Source of the DNA: Salinispora fenicalii
GTDB taxonomy: Bacteria > Actinomycetota > Actinomycetes > Mycobacteriales > Micromonosporaceae
Direction of reading: 5' to 3'
Length of the DNA stretch: 64,000 nt
Assembly (NCBI RefSeq): GCF_000514815.1
Contig: NZ_AZWQ01000016.1
Location: 184,493 to 248,492, forward strand
Each line of letters begins with the position of its first letter. Position 1 is the first letter of the stretch. Below are positions 26,548 through 37,647 of the stretch, piece after piece. A program made the translations under genes and the position numbers. The notes under the pieces were generated by a model. It saw only the letters and a list, made by a program, of their open reading frames with translations. It ran no database searches and had not been told where the DNA came from.

Positions 26548-27792
26548 TCAAGCAGATACGAAACGGACTGGCATAGTGGAGAAGCCAGTAAGAAGGTTCG
26601 ACCGGATACGTTGTGGCTCGCCAATTATCTCGAAGCCACGAGTCAGATCTCTCAGGGCCATCAACAGCTCCGATATCTCGACCTTGGCAAGGTAGGAACC
26701 GATGCAGTAGTGCGGCCCATGACCGAACGAAAGATGCCGGTTAGGGGCGCGTCCCAGATCAAACACTTCTGGCTGGCTGAAGGCCCGCTCATCACGATTA
26801 CCGGAGGCGTGCCACAGGGTCACAATGTCATCAACACGAATCCACTCTCCGTGGATATCAGTTTCCCGCACCGCAGTTCGTCCAAAGTGCATTGACGGAG
26901 AGGCCCAGCGCAGCACCTCGTCTACCGCCTTATCGATATCGCATCGTCCACCCTTGAGCCGCATCCACTGCTCGGGGTTCGCAGCTAGGGTGTAGATGCT
27001 ATCTATCATAGTTAGTCGACTAGTTTCATCGCCACCGATGATCAGGCTGTAGCAGTTAAGCACGACGTCGTCATCCGAGAGGGGAACCCCATCGATTGAG
27101 CTGTTCACCAGCATACTAACAACGTCCTCGCCAGGCTTCTTTCGCCGGAATTCCACGAGGTCTTGGAAGTAGAGCAGAATCTCGCTACGCGCCACCTCGG
27201 ACTCTGTCTCACTAACACTCTCGTCGTCAGCACTGAGCGCCGTCTTCGTCATTTTCAATAGAGCTGCGCGGTCCGCCTCAGGAACCCCCAGTAAGTTTGA
27301 GATCGTAATCATAGGAATGCGACTGGCAACGTCGGTTGCAAAGTCACATTCCCCACTGGCCGCTGCTTCCCCGATCATCTGCCGAGTGTTAGTCCGCACA
27401 GCGCTACAGACCGGCCCGAGCACTCGCGGCCCTAGTGCTCGTAAGAGCAGCTTGCGCAACTCCGCATGGCGTGGCCCATCGGTGACGGCCAGCATCCGGC
27501 CAGCGCCCGCGTCGCCGCCTGCCAGCAACGTCACGAGCACATTGCCGCGCTCCGAGGTGAAGTTGATGTCGTCACGGTATACCTCGAGAATGTCTGCGTG
27601 CCGGGACAGCACCCAGAAGCCTCGACGACCGCCTGTCGGCGGGTTCCAGTAGATCGGCTCTTCGTCCCGCAGCCGCTGCCAGAAATTGGTCAAATCATGG
27701 GTGGCAAAGGTGGCGGGGTCGGCTAGGTCGATAGTGCGGGTCAAGGTCGGGCTCCCATCTTGACCCACACGACCTGGATCGGCGGCGGTCAC
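26548..27792 (-). CDS. salD: Cytochrome P450, SalD-like
   Basis: 414 residues, the standard bacterial P450 length. The I-helix GGDETSRL (253-260) lacks the usual AGxxT alanine but keeps Glu-Thr; the ExxR motif is E292-R295; the heme loop FGHGPHYCIG has Cys363. The GTG start overlaps the KS stop by four bases. In salinosporamide biosynthesis SalD is thought to hydroxylate the beta-carbon of the carrier-bound cyclohexenylalanine. GGDET-type I-helices are common in P450s acting on PCP-bound amino acids. This function is inferred from position and family. Confidence 0.88.
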   Translation of the reverse strand: MTAADPGRVGQDGSPTLTRTIDLADPATFATHDLTNFWQRLRDEEPIYWNPPTGGRRGFWVLSRHADILEVYRDDINFTSERGNVLVTLLAGGDAGAGRMLAVTDGPRHAELRKLLLRALGPRVLGPVCSAVRTNTRQMIGEAAASGECDFATDVASRIPMITISNLLGVPEADRAALLKMTKTALSADDESVSETESEVARSEILLYFQDLVEFRRKKPGEDVVSMLVNSSIDGVPLSDDDVVLNCYSLIIGGDETSRLTMIDSIYTLAANPEQWMRLKGGRCDIDKAVDEVLRWASPSMHFGRTAVRETDIHGEWIRVDDIVTLWHASGNRDERAFSQPEVFDLGRAPNRHLSFGHGPHYCIGSYLAKVEISELLMALRDLTRGFEIIGEPQRIRSNLLTGFSTMPVRFVSA

Positions 27793-29582
27793 CAGTCGGC
27801 GCGCCAGAACCGTCGGCGCGCGAACGGGTAGCTGGGCAAAGAAATACGGTGGCTGCGTTCGTCGGCGTGCAACAACTCAAAGTTCACGCGTTCCCCCTGC
27901 ACCCATGCTGCAGCAAGTTCGGTTAGCGCCTGAACATCGCGCATCTCATCGCTGCGGTGGAGAGCGAGCCCATCCTCGGTACGTCGAAAGCGCGCCAGGT
28001 CGACGCGACCCGTCTGGCCGGAGGTGACCACCTGCCCGCCCCTACCTTCATCCGACAACACGTCGCGCAGTTCGTCACGGGTGCTGACTACGGCCGCCCA
28101 ACGGGACGACAGCGCCTTTCGTCCAAGGTTGAGGCTAAAGGCCATGTCATCGAGCCGAGCGTCGGGATTCTCTGCGAGCCAAGACGACAGAGCCGCCCGT
28201 TGGCGGGCCACCCCTTCGTCATCGAATGCGGAGAGCGTGATAAGTCGAGGCCGCTTAGCCTCTTTTGGCCGCTCGGCCATGGCTGGCGGTTCCTCGAAAA
28301 CCAGGTGCGCATTGTATCCGCCGCCACCTATCGCGGTGACGCCGGCGCGCCGGATACCGCACTCCGGCTCCCATGCGGCGAGCTCCAGCTGCGGGAAGAA
28401 GGGGGTGCGTGGGAAGTCGAGTTCTTCGTTGATCTCGGTCAGGTTAATGGTTGGCGGAAGCGTTCGATGGTATAGCGCGAGTGCCGCTTTCACCGCGCCG
28501 GAGCCCCCCGCGACCACCCCAGCATGCCCAATATTGCCTTTGACCGAACCGATCGAGCAGGTGCCGGACTGTTTACCGAACGCCAGGTGCGCGGCGCGCA
28601 CCTCGAGCGAGTCCGTAACGGGTATGCCGAACCCATTGGCCTCGTACATGGAAACCGTGTCGGGGGCTACGTCGCCAGCCTGCATCGCACTGGCGATGCA
28701 GGCACTGAGCCGTTCGGGCTGTGCAAGCCCATACGCCATGGCACTCACGCCGTTATTGTTGATCGCCGTGCCTTTGATCGTTGCGTAGATGTGGTCGCGG
28801 TCAGCGACGGCCTGTCGCAGCGGCTTGAGTACGAGCGCCGCGACTCCACTGGCCAGTACCGATCCGGTGCCTTGCGCATCGAAGGGACGGCAATGGCCGT
28901 CATGGGAGAGAATCCGCCCCTCCTCCCACAGGTAGCCACGGCGATGAGGCAACCGAACCATGACGCCTCCCGCGATGGCCATGTCGGTCTGACCTAGCAA
29001 AAGTGATTGGCAGGCCAGGTGCACCGCATAGTGAAAGCCGGAGCACACCGCAGTTACGGTGATCGCCTCACCAGTCAGTCCAAGATAGTACAGAACATTT
29101 GAGGTAATCGTGTCCGGTAGCCAGGCATTACTACGGTCAATCACCTCCGGGCCTACCGATACCCAGTCTGGCGGCGCGCTATAGAGGGCAGCGCTCTGTG
29201 GGTTTGCCGAGGCGTAGACGCCTACCTCGCCACGGACCCGCTCAGGATCGTAGCTGGCGTCCTCCATCGCTTCCCAGGACGCCTCAAGGAAGACCCGGTT
29301 CTCCGGCGTCATCGCCGTTGCCATTCGATCTCCAATACCGAACACGGTAGGATCGAACTGGTCGTACCCCTCGAGCGCGCCGGTGGCCCGTATGTACGCC
29401 GGGTTGTTAATTAGTGCCTCGTCAACCTCGATCTCATCCTTGGTGTAGAAAGAAATTCCTTCGCACCCACCGACAAGGTTCTCCCAGTACTGATCCTTAT
29501 TTTGCGCACCAGGGAACCTGCACGAGACGCCGATGATGGCGACGTCGCCCGGTTCGTAGCTCTGCTCAACGGCTTCACTCAT
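27789..29582 (-). CDS. salC: Stand-alone ketosynthase with altered active site, SalC-like
   Basis: 597 residues: a PKS-type KS (about 10-430) plus a post-KS linker ending SYPFARRRFW, without AT or ACP. Cys180 is kept (TAVCSGFHYAV) and so are Lys348 and His353 (KGNIGHAG). The first catalytic His of the HGTGT motif is replaced: the segment reads YEANGFGIPVTD, with Asn316. The usual DGMVRGEGA loop is also changed (QGTGSVLASGVA). Normal decarboxylative condensation needs both His residues. In salinosporamide biosynthesis the stand-alone SalC makes the gamma-lactam-beta-lactone bicycle from the carrier-bound chain. This gene's operon position, length and unusual site fit that role. A non-elongating KS0 is the alternative. 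Confidence 0.87.
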   Translation of the reverse strand: MSEAVEQSYEPGDVAIIGVSCRFPGAQNKDQYWENLVGGCEGISFYTKDEIEVDEALINNPAYIRATGALEGYDQFDPTVFGIGDRMATAMTPENRVFLEASWEAMEDASYDPERVRGEVGVYASANPQSAALYSAPPDWVSVGPEVIDRSNAWLPDTITSNVLYYLGLTGEAITVTAVCSGFHYAVHLACQSLLLGQTDMAIAGGVMVRLPHRRGYLWEEGRILSHDGHCRPFDAQGTGSVLASGVAALVLKPLRQAVADRDHIYATIKGTAINNNGVSAMAYGLAQPERLSACIASAMQAGDVAPDTVSMYEANGFGIPVTDSLEVRAAHLAFGKQSGTCSIGSVKGNIGHAGVVAGGSGAVKAALALYHRTLPPTINLTEINEELDFPRTPFFPQLELAAWEPECGIRRAGVTAIGGGGYNAHLVFEEPPAMAERPKEAKRPRLITLSAFDDEGVARQRAALSSWLAENPDARLDDMAFSLNLGRKALSSRWAAVVSTRDELRDVLSDEGRGGQVVTSGQTGRVDLARFRRTEDGLALHRSDEMRDVQALTELAAAWVQGERVNFELLHADERSHRISLPSYPFARRRFWRADW

Positions 29583-29629
29583 GAATATGGCCTCCAGCTA
29601 ATACAGGCATGGGGTTTACGGTAGGTCGG

Positions 29630-31489
29630 TCAGGTGCTCGATGATCGGTTTTGGCCGCGCACCACCGAGCGTCTTATACTTGCGCGACGTCGTGCCTGCT
29701 CGATGACCTCCGGGCTACTTCCGCTCTCATCCTCGAGCCATTTCGCGAGCGAGTCGATGTCCCGGAACCGGAATAGATCCGCCACTCCAACCTTGCGGCT
29801 GAAGCGCTTACTTATCTGCCTGGCGAGCCGCACCAGCAGCAAAGAGTTGCCACCAAGATCGTAAAGTGTGTCACGCATACCGATGGATCGTGGCGACCGG
29901 TCCAGCAGGGCGCCCCAGATCTCGGCAAGGGCTCGTTCGGTGTCGGTGGTGGCGTAGTCTCCCACGGGCATCGCCTCGACGGCAGGTGGCCTGGGTAGCG
30001 CTGTCCGATCCAGCTTTCCAACTGGCGACAGCGGGAGCGCGGGTAGGAAGACAATCGTTTCGGGGACCATGTAGTCAGGCAGCATGGCACCGAGCTTTTG
30101 TCTGATTACTGTCTGCAAGTTGGTATCGAGCCACGGTCCGTTTTCGTCGGCGATGGCGCCGGCCGGTACAACATATGCGATCAGGGTTCTCGTATCTGCC
30201 GCCGGTTCGCGCACGACAGCCGCTGCCATCCGCACCTCGGGGCAGTCGGTCAGCCGTGCCTCGACCTCTTCTAGTTCGACGCGCTTCCCGCGAACCTTCA
30301 CCTGGTGGTCGGAACGTCCGATGAACTCGAATTCACCGGCTTCGGTTAGCCTGGCGATGTCGCCGGTTCGATAGATACGCTCACCCGCCATCTGTGGGTC
30401 GGGTACGAATCGTTCTGCGGTCAACCCAGGTCGTTTGAGGTAGCCCCAGGTCAATCCATCGCCGCCCAGATATAGCTCACCCGGCTCGCCGACGGGCGAC
30501 GACCGCAACTCCTCGTCAAGCACATAGACGCGAGCAGTCAAGGATGGTGTACCGATTGACGGCTCGCCAGACTCGTCCGGGGATACGAGCTTGAAGGTGC
30601 AGAAGACCGTTCCTTCCGTCGGGCCATAGCCGTTAAAGACGAAGTCGACGTTGGTCTCACGGTATATTCGGTCTACCAGGCTCCGACGTACGGGTTCACC
30701 GCCCAGCACCACTGTCCGCAGCCCGGCCGGAACCGCTTGCGCGTCAAGCAGGCTGGTCATCGCGGACGGGACCGTGCTGACGTGTGTCACCCGCTCGGCA
30801 TGGGAACTCTCCGGAAGGTGCGCGGCGCTGTCGACCAACACCAGCGACCGCCCGCGGCTGAGTGCTGAGAAGATCTCCAGGACCGATAGGTCGAAACAGA
30901 CCGAGGTGACGGCGGCGATGCCACTCATGTCGCAGTCCGCAAAGATTCGGTCCACTTCGCCAAGCATTGCGGCACAGCTGCTGTGCCTGATCGGCACTCC
31001 CTTGGGTACGCCAGTCGAGCCAGAGGTGTAGATGACGTAGGCAGAGTCGTCCGGAACCGAAGCCACCGGCGACGGGTTGGCCACCGTCTCGACTTCTTCC
31101 AGCTCGACTTCTTCCAGGACGAGCGGGGTGCAGCCATCCGGGCACGTGTCCCTGGAGGCCCGTGTGGTCACGACTAGGCGGGTCTCGCTGTCAGCCACCA
31201 TAAAAGCGAGGTGACTCGCTGGGTATTGAGGATCGAGGGGCAGATAGCAAGCACCTGCGCGCAGCACCCCCAGGATGGCGACAAGCAGGTCCGGCGTACG
31301 TTCGACGCAGACCCCGATCGGCACGCCCGGACCAACGCCCAAGGCCGACAACCGCTCCGCCAGCGCCGCCGAGGTCTGGTCAAGCCGACCGTAGGTGAGT
31401 TCACCGGCCGCTGAGAATACGGCGACCGTTTCCGGATGCTTGGCTGCGTGGGCGAGGAAGCCGCTGTGAAGCGTCGGTGAGATCGTCAT
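29630..31489 (-). CDS. salB: NRPS A-PCP protein, SalB-like
   Basis: 619 residues: adenylation domain (about 10-500) and PCP (about 515-590). The A3 motif is YTSGSTGVPKG (154-164), A4 is CFDLSVLEIF with Asp200, A5 is NGYGPTEGTV, A8 is GRSDHQVKVRGKRVELEEVE, and Lys492 is in A10. The PCP has GGNSLL with Ser549. My alignment of the ten specificity positions gives D-L-L-S-V-G-G-V-F-K. The first Asp indicates an alpha-amino acid, and two Gly suggest a roomy hydrophobic pocket; it matches no standard code I know. There is no C or TE domain; condensation would come from the C domain at the end of the PKS. The start overlaps the PKS stop (ATGA). Confidence 0.9.
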   Translation of the reverse strand: MTISPTLHSGFLAHAAKHPETVAVFSAAGELTYGRLDQTSAALAERLSALGVGPGVPIGVCVERTPDLLVAILGVLRAGACYLPLDPQYPASHLAFMVADSETRLVVTTRASRDTCPDGCTPLVLEEVELEEVETVANPSPVASVPDDSAYVIYTSGSTGVPKGVPIRHSSCAAMLGEVDRIFADCDMSGIAAVTSVCFDLSVLEIFSALSRGRSLVLVDSAAHLPESSHAERVTHVSTVPSAMTSLLDAQAVPAGLRTVVLGGEPVRRSLVDRIYRETNVDFVFNGYGPTEGTVFCTFKLVSPDESGEPSIGTPSLTARVYVLDEELRSSPVGEPGELYLGGDGLTWGYLKRPGLTAERFVPDPQMAGERIYRTGDIARLTEAGEFEFIGRSDHQVKVRGKRVELEEVEARLTDCPEVRMAAAVVREPAADTRTLIAYVVPAGAIADENGPWLDTNLQTVIRQKLGAMLPDYMVPETIVFLPALPLSPVGKLDRTALPRPPAVEAMPVGDYATTDTERALAEIWGALLDRSPRSIGMRDTLYDLGGNSLLLVRLARQISKRFSRKVGVADLFRFRDIDSLAKWLEDESGSSPEVIEQARRRASIRRSVVRGQNRSSST

Positions 31490-34400
31490 GACGTCGCCTG
31501 CTCGCCCGAGGCGTCCAACACGAGGTCACTCAGCGGCACATTGGGTCGGTCAATCGCCTGCATCAGCAGTCGATGGAAGTACTCCAACAATGTCGTCACG
31601 GTCTCTCTTTCCAGGACGGCGGATTTGAACTGCACCTGACCAACCACCTCGTCGGCGATGTCGGCCATTGTGATTTCCAGATCAAACTTGGCGATGTGCC
31701 GCCGGAGAGGCAGCGGGACCAGCGGTAGGGGGCCGGCAGGCCAGGCCGCCCCGCCGATACCGTGAAACAGCGTGTTTACGTACGTGAATGCGTTACCCGA
31801 GAGCCAGTTGATAGCGATGTCGAACAACGGTGTGCGGCCTTTCTCCCGCGGTGGCTTTAGCGTCGAGATGAGCAGGTCCAGCGGGTAGTTCATGTGTTCC
31901 AGCATGCCGAGGGCGAAGTTGTGAACCTCACCTAGCAACGCGTCAAAGGTGATGTCCGGACGGGGGCGGGCGCGGACTGGGACGGTGTTGAGGTAGTACC
32001 CCACCGCGGACTCGCGCCACGTGTCGCCGCGCTGGGCCACAGCGGTGCCGAGGATGATGTCGCTTTCCCCGGTCACCCGGCCCAGAGTGGCGAAGAAGGC
32101 GGCCGTGACTAGGGTGCTAACCGAGACGCCGGCACGCGCGGCGAAGTCTTTCAACCGGCGAGCATCAGTCGCGTCCCACCGGAAGGTGGCGTCCTCCCCC
32201 ACGTAGCTCACCGCACCATCGCGCACAATAGGTGATCGCTGGTCGGCAGCCGCATCTGGCGTTGGTAGGACCGGAAGGTCAAGGTTCGTCGGGGGCTGTG
32301 CCAATTGGTCCGACCACCAACGCAGAGCCGTCTCGGCCGCCGGACTGCCGAGCCACTCGCGTTCCCACTCCACGAACTCGGTGTACGGCTTCTCCGGCCC
32401 CTGAGGGAGCAGTTCTCCGCGCTGTGCCTCGCCGTAGAACACCCGTAGATCGCGTACCACGGTGTCCACCGACGCCGCGTCAGCTGCCACATGATGAATG
32501 ACCAGTAGCAGGCCGTGGTCTGCCTCACCACGGTTGACCAGCACCAGCCGAAGCAGCGGACCATTGTCAAGATCGAAGGACCGGTGGCCGTATTCGGCGA
32601 AGAGGTCGGTCAGGGCTGCGTCGTCGAGCCCCGTACCGTCGACAGTGTCGAACTCGTATCCGGGATCCGCCTTTATTAGCTGGTAGGGGCGGCCACCGGC
32701 TTCAACAAAGGCCGTACGCAGTACCGGATGTCGCTCCACCACTGCGGCTACGGCCTGACGTAGGGCGTCCTCATCGATCGACGAGAACACTCGGGCACCA
32801 AACATCAGGTTGTAGGCGGCGCCGTCGAGTGACAGCTGCTGCATGAACCAAATGGCGGCCTGGCCGTGTGCGGCCGGCGCGAGTGCGAAGGATCGGGTGT
32901 TTTCTAGCACCGCCCGTAGCTCTTCCCGCGGTTGCACCGCGACAGCCTGCGGGGAAGCGGGTTCCAGGAGCCCACGTTCTGCCAATTCATCAAGCAGTTC
33001 CTCGGCGTCGGCGTCGGACAGCTCGTCCGCGATGGCTACGTGCCGCGGCCGGGCGTGTTCCTCGCCGACGGTGGAAGCGCCCGCACCGACAAGTGCGGCG
33101 ATGCGGGCGGTGAGTTCTCCGACTGTCCGGTTCTTGAGAAACTCCACCACTGAAACATGGCAGCCGAACCGCGCATTTACTTTGCTACTCAGTCGAATCG
33201 CGAGCATGGAGTCGAGTCCAAAGTCCTGCAGCCGGGCATCCTGGGCAATGGTGTCAACCGATATGTCCAGCACTTCGGCGATCTCGGAAACGATGGCGAC
33301 TTCTGCGATTTCTGCTGTCGGTGCAGTGGTACTTTCGTCAGGGGCCCTGGTGGGCTGGGCGGCGACAGCCACCGCAGCGGGCACCACAGGCGGGTGCGGC
33401 GGGTGGTCAGGTACACCGTCCAGCCAGTATGGATTCCTCTGCCAGCTCACGAGTGGCGTCTCGACAACCTGCGCGCTCGATGAGAAGAGCGCCGCAAGCG
33501 AGAGCGGGACTCCGCGCACGAACAGCGATGCTGCCGCGTCCAGCAGAACGCGATTGTCATCTTGCCCGCGACGCATGGAGTCGATCACGAGGACAGGGGA
33601 CTCCTGCGCCTGAGTGATCTCTTCGATCGCGACACGCAGTGCCATGTGTGGGCTGATCTCGATAAACGTGTCTACGCCCGTGCTGGCCAGAGCGGCCACC
33701 GTCGGCGCGAAGCGTACTTGATTGCGAAGGTTTTGCGCCCAGTAGTCCGCGTCCACCACCGGATCGATCACACCGTCGAGCGCCGTCGAGTGGAGCCTGG
33801 CCTGGAACACGCGGGGCTCGATGTCGGCTAGCGCCTCGCGCAGCGGCGCCAGCAGCGGATCCATGGCAGGGCCGTGAGCTGCTCGATCGATGCGCAAGGT
33901 CCGGCTGGAGATTCCGGCCCGACTCAGCGCTGCCTCCACGGCCCGGACTTCCTCGGAAGGGCCGGAAACTGTGGAGCTAATGGGGCTGTTGACTGCCGCA
34001 ATGGCTACGCGTCCGCCATACGGAACGAGGAACGGGGCGACTTCCTCTGGTCCGGCCTCGACCGCGGTCATCGCCCCCTGCCCCGCGTGATGCTGCATGA
34101 GGTCGGAGCGGGCGACGACGACCCGGGCGGCATCGCGCAAGGACAGCCCACCCGCCACGCAAACGGCGGCGACCTCGCCCAGACTGTGTCCAACGAACAC
34201 CTCTGGCTTGACGCCGAGTTCCATCCAGAGCCGTGCCAGGGAGACTTGTAGCGTGAACAGCACCGGTTGCTGGACGTCAAATTCGTCCAGGCGGGATTGC
34301 TCCGCCGGTAGGCTGAGCTCTTCGATCACCGACCAGCCAACGAGCTCGCGGAGCACCGCGTCACACTCGTGCATCGATGCCCGGAATCCCGCATGCTGGT

Positions 34401-37400
34401 CCATCAAGGCTCGGCCCATACCGGCCCAGTGGGTGCCTGCACCGGAAAACACGAACGCTATGCGGCGGGCACCGCCACCAGCCACCGTGCCCTCAACGGT
34501 GCCGGGGCCCGGGTTGCCAGCAGCTATTTGCGCCAGTCGGTCGAGCAGGTCGTCGCGACCATGCACCACAAGGGCAAGCCGGTGAGAAAGTGGGGTGCGC
34601 CGGGTCGCCAGGGTGTACGCCAAGTCCGGAACCCACAGGGTGGGATCCCGCTCGACATGGTTGGACAGTCCTCGGCAGGTGTCCCGTAGCGCCGCTGCGG
34701 AATGAGCCGTTATGGGCAGCAGCGAAAGGGGGGTCTCGGCGGCCTGTGCTACCTCGGGGCCGATTGCCACGCGAGGCTCGGCATGACGGCCGCGTGGTGC
34801 GTACAGGAACGGTCCTGCGGCAACTTCCTGACCTGCGGTGTGCAGGTCACCCAACGAGGCAAGCATGCTCCACGCGTCATCCGTTCCGCGCTGCAGCGAC
34901 GCCAGGCACCGGGTCGGGCGTTTCCGTTCACCGTCGAGGCTTTCACGTACTCCCTTCAGCAACACCGGATGTGGACTGAGCTCCACTACTACGTCGACGT
35001 CGTACGCCGCCATGGTGTCCAGGGCCGCCGTGAGTCGGCTTTCCTGACGGACGTTGTTCAGCCAGTAGTCCGGACCCAAGGACTCACCGTCGACTTCTTT
35101 CCCGGTGACCGTCGAGATCATTGTCAAGTGGGCTGGGCGTGCGACGATTCCGTCGATTTCTGATCGCAGTGGTCTGAGCACTGGGTCCATCAACGGCGAG
35201 TGAGCTGCATAGCCCATGCGGACCCGGTGGGAGACGATGTTCGCTGCTGCGAGCCGGTCGGTCAACGCGCTGATCGCGGCGGCATCCCCGGAAACCAGGG
35301 TGGAGGCGGGGCCGAGGCGTCCGGCCAGCGTGAGCGATCCCTCGTCTGCTGCTAGCTCCCCAGCAACAACGTCGGGGGCGGCTGCGACGACCAGGCTGTC
35401 GCCCTGACCTACGGCCGAGCGCTGCACGAGCCGTGCGTGGGTAGCCGCGACCAAGGCCGCGTCTTCGAGGCTGAGCGCACCTGCGAGGTGGGCCGCTGCG
35501 AACTCGCCAACGCTCTGGCCGATTACTAGATCGGGCTCCACACCGAGCGAACGCCACGCATCGGCCAGCGCGACCTGAATGCAGAACAGCATTGGCTGGA
35601 CGACTTCCATATCGTCGAGTCGGGCTCGCGGTTCATCGTCGAACAGCCGGTCGAGCACCGAGACGCCGAGGACTTGTTCGATCCGCTCGGCCGCCCGTAC
35701 CAGTGATCGGCGGAACGCGGGCATGCTGGCTAGAAGTTGCCGACACATCCCGAACCACTGGGAGCCGGTTCCGGAGCAGAGAAAGGCGACTCGGGGTCGC
35801 CGAACAGCGTCGTTCCCCGTTGATAGTCCCGGCCAGGACTGGCCGCTGGCGTACGCGTCTAGCTGCGCTCGCAACTCGGCTGTCGTGCGTGCGGCGGCCG
35901 ACAACCGAAAGCGGCCGGCGCCCAGCGTGTCAAGCGCTTGCCGGCAGGCCGTAGCAAGGTCGATCTGGTCGTCGGCGAGGCTGGCGCGCAGCACTGCTAC
36001 CTGGTCGGCGAGATCCTGCTCGGAATCGGCGGCTAGCAGCAGTAGGGCCGCCTCGGACTGCGGTAGTTCCTCGGCCACCAGGTGACAGTTCGTCCCGCCG
36101 AAACCAAAGGCACTGACTCCCGCGCGCCGCAGCGTTGAGCGGCGTTGCCAGGTGGTAGTCGCGTCCTGGACGCGCAGGCTACCTTCGGCGAACGGAACCT
36201 GAGGGTTGGGCCGGCTGTAGTGCAGGCTGGCGGGCAGGACGCCGTTACGGATCGCCAGGGCGACCTTTGCGAGGCCGGCGATGCCGGCCGCCGGCTCCAG
36301 ATGGCCGATGTTCGTTTTGACCGAGCCGATACGCAGTTCATCACCGGGCTCACGGTCGCGACCGAGCACCGCGCCCAGGGCCTTGGCCTCGATGGGGTCA
36401 CCCAACGGCGTTCCTGTGCCGTGGCACTCGACGTAGTCCACCAGCCACGGCGAAAGGCCAGCCCGTTGGTACGCAGACCGTAGGAGGGCTTCTTGGGCGC
36501 CGGGGTTCGGGGCGGTGAGTCCGTTGCTCAGTCCGTCGTTGTTGACGGCACTGCCGCGGATCAGACAGTAGACAGGTAGCCCCCGTTCCAATGCCAACCG
36601 CAGGGGCGTCACGACGACGAGGGCAGCTCCCTCGCCCCGCACCATACCGTCGGCACGCGCGTCGAAGGCCTTGCACCGGCCGTCCGGCGAGAGAGCGCCT
36701 ATCTCATTCATGGCCAGGTAATGCGGTCCGAAGAGATTAAGAGTGACACCGCCGGCCAGGGCTAGGTCACTCTCGCCCGACCACAACGACTGGCAGGCGA
36801 GGTGGACCGCGACCAGCGAGGACGAACAGGCAGTGTCCACCGCCAGGCTGGGGCCCTGTAGGCCGAGCGCGTATGAGACGCGGTTTGCGATAATACTGTC
36901 GTGCATTCCGGTCGCCACGTGCGGTCCGATTTCGAGGTGCGGTGCCGCCTGGTGCGCCAGCGCTGAGTAGTCACTCCAGCTGGAGCCAACAAAGACTCCT
37001 GTGTCACTTCCGGTGAGGGTACCGGGCGCAATGCCAGCGTCCTCCAGTGCTTCCCAGGCGAGCTCCAAAACAAGCCGCTGCTGTGGATCAATCACCCGAG
37101 CTTCACGCGGCGAAATGCCGAAGAATAGGGGGTCGAACAGGTCGACGTCATCAAGGAAGCCGCCCCAGCGAAATGACGCGTCGTCGATTTCCGTCCCGCC
37201 GAGCAGGTCACGCCGACGCTGCGGGACCGGCCGCACAGCGTCGTTCCTGTTGACAAGCAAGCGCCAGAACGCCGCCGGGTCCGCCGCCCCGGGTAGCCGG
37301 CAGCCGATCCCCACAAGCGCGAGCGGTTCAGGTGCCGCAGCATTCGCCGCTCGGTGTTGTGTATTCGCTACGCTGGCATGGCCCTCGTCCTGCAGCCCGC

Positions 37401-37647
37401 GCGCTAGAGCGACGGATAGGTCTTCCAGGGTGGGGTGATCCCAGGGGAGCGTGACCGGCACGGGCCGGCCGAGAAACTCGGCCAGTGCGTTGACGAGCCT
37501 CATCGACTTCAGCGAGTCCAAGCCGTACCGATGCAACGGGGCTGAGCGATCCACGGAGTCCCGAGGAACACCGAGTAGGTCCACAACCTGGGATAGCAAG
37601 AACTCCCTTATCGCGTGAACGTTGTGCTCAGCTTGCTCACCAGACAT
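31486..37647 (-). CDS. salA: Hybrid PKS, ACP-KS-AT-AT-ACP-C, SalA-like
   Basis: 2053 residues. Domains: ACP1 (5-85, Ser45 in YGLDSL), KS (107-530, Cys274, His409, His449, all canonical), AT1 (618-905, Ser712 in GQSVGE, His816), AT2 (1060-1345, Ser1155 in GHSLGE, His1258), ACP2 (1445-1520, Ser1480 in FGLDSM), and a C domain (1588-2040, HHVAADA at 1718-1724). There are no reductive domains, so a beta-ketoacyl chain is expected. AT1 has His737 where malonyl-type ATs have the carboxylate-binding Arg; AT2 keeps Arg1180. I infer that AT1 loads a non-carboxylated starter on ACP1 and AT2 loads the extender on ACP2. The YAAH and RAAH specificity motifs match neither the malonyl nor the methylmalonyl consensus. 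The C domain should join the chain to the SalB-like aminoacyl-PCP. ATG 37647 is preceded by GGGGGA. Confidence 0.93.
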   Translation of the reverse strand: MSGEQAEHNVHAIREFLLSQVVDLLGVPRDSVDRSAPLHRYGLDSLKSMRLVNALAEFLGRPVPVTLPWDHPTLEDLSVALARGLQDEGHASVANTQHRAANAAAPEPLALVGIGCRLPGAADPAAFWRLLVNRNDAVRPVPQRRRDLLGGTEIDDASFRWGGFLDDVDLFDPLFFGISPREARVIDPQQRLVLELAWEALEDAGIAPGTLTGSDTGVFVGSSWSDYSALAHQAAPHLEIGPHVATGMHDSIIANRVSYALGLQGPSLAVDTACSSSLVAVHLACQSLWSGESDLALAGGVTLNLFGPHYLAMNEIGALSPDGRCKAFDARADGMVRGEGAALVVVTPLRLALERGLPVYCLIRGSAVNNDGLSNGLTAPNPGAQEALLRSAYQRAGLSPWLVDYVECHGTGTPLGDPIEAKALGAVLGRDREPGDELRIGSVKTNIGHLEPAAGIAGLAKVALAIRNGVLPASLHYSRPNPQVPFAEGSLRVQDATTTWQRRSTLRRAGVSAFGFGGTNCHLVAEELPQSEAALLLLAADSEQDLADQVAVLRASLADDQIDLATACRQALDTLGAGRFRLSAAARTTAELRAQLDAYASGQSWPGLSTGNDAVRRPRVAFLCSGTGSQWFGMCRQLLASMPAFRRSLVRAAERIEQVLGVSVLDRLFDDEPRARLDDMEVVQPMLFCIQVALADAWRSLGVEPDLVIGQSVGEFAAAHLAGALSLEDAALVAATHARLVQRSAVGQGDSLVVAAAPDVVAGELAADEGSLTLAGRLGPASTLVSGDAAAISALTDRLAAANIVSHRVRMGYAAHSPLMDPVLRPLRSEIDGIVARPAHLTMISTVTGKEVDGESLGPDYWLNNVRQESRLTAALDTMAAYDVDVVVELSPHPVLLKGVRESLDGERKRPTRCLASLQRGTDDAWSMLASLGDLHTAGQEVAAGPFLYAPRGRHAEPRVAIGPEVAQAAETPLSLLPITAHSAAALRDTCRGLSNHVERDPTLWVPDLAYTLATRRTPLSHRLALVVHGRDDLLDRLAQIAAGNPGPGTVEGTVAGGGARRIAFVFSGAGTHWAGMGRALMDQHAGFRASMHECDAVLRELVGWSVIEELSLPAEQSRLDEFDVQQPVLFTLQVSLARLWMELGVKPEVFVGHSLGEVAAVCVAGGLSLRDAARVVVARSDLMQHHAGQGAMTAVEAGPEEVAPFLVPYGGRVAIAAVNSPISSTVSGPSEEVRAVEAALSRAGISSRTLRIDRAAHGPAMDPLLAPLREALADIEPRVFQARLHSTALDGVIDPVVDADYWAQNLRNQVRFAPTVAALASTGVDTFIEISPHMALRVAIEEITQAQESPVLVIDSMRRGQDDNRVLLDAAASLFVRGVPLSLAALFSSSAQVVETPLVSWQRNPYWLDGVPDHPPHPPVVPAAVAVAAQPTRAPDESTTAPTAEIAEVAIVSEIAEVLDISVDTIAQDARLQDFGLDSMLAIRLSSKVNARFGCHVSVVEFLKNRTVGELTARIAALVGAGASTVGEEHARPRHVAIADELSDADAEELLDELAERGLLEPASPQAVAVQPREELRAVLENTRSFALAPAAHGQAAIWFMQQLSLDGAAYNLMFGARVFSSIDEDALRQAVAAVVERHPVLRTAFVEAGGRPYQLIKADPGYEFDTVDGTGLDDAALTDLFAEYGHRSFDLDNGPLLRLVLVNRGEADHGLLLVIHHVAADAASVDTVVRDLRVFYGEAQRGELLPQGPEKPYTEFVEWEREWLGSPAAETALRWWSDQLAQPPTNLDLPVLPTPDAAADQRSPIVRDGAVSYVGEDATFRWDATDARRLKDFAARAGVSVSTLVTAAFFATLGRVTGESDIILGTAVAQRGDTWRESAVGYYLNTVPVRARPRPDITFDALLGEVHNFALGMLEHMNYPLDLLISTLKPPREKGRTPLFDIAINWLSGNAFTYVNTLFHGIGGAAWPAGPLPLVPLPLRRHIAKFDLEITMADIADEVVGQVQFKSAVLERETVTTLLEYFHRLLMQAIDRPNVPLSDLVLDASGEQATS

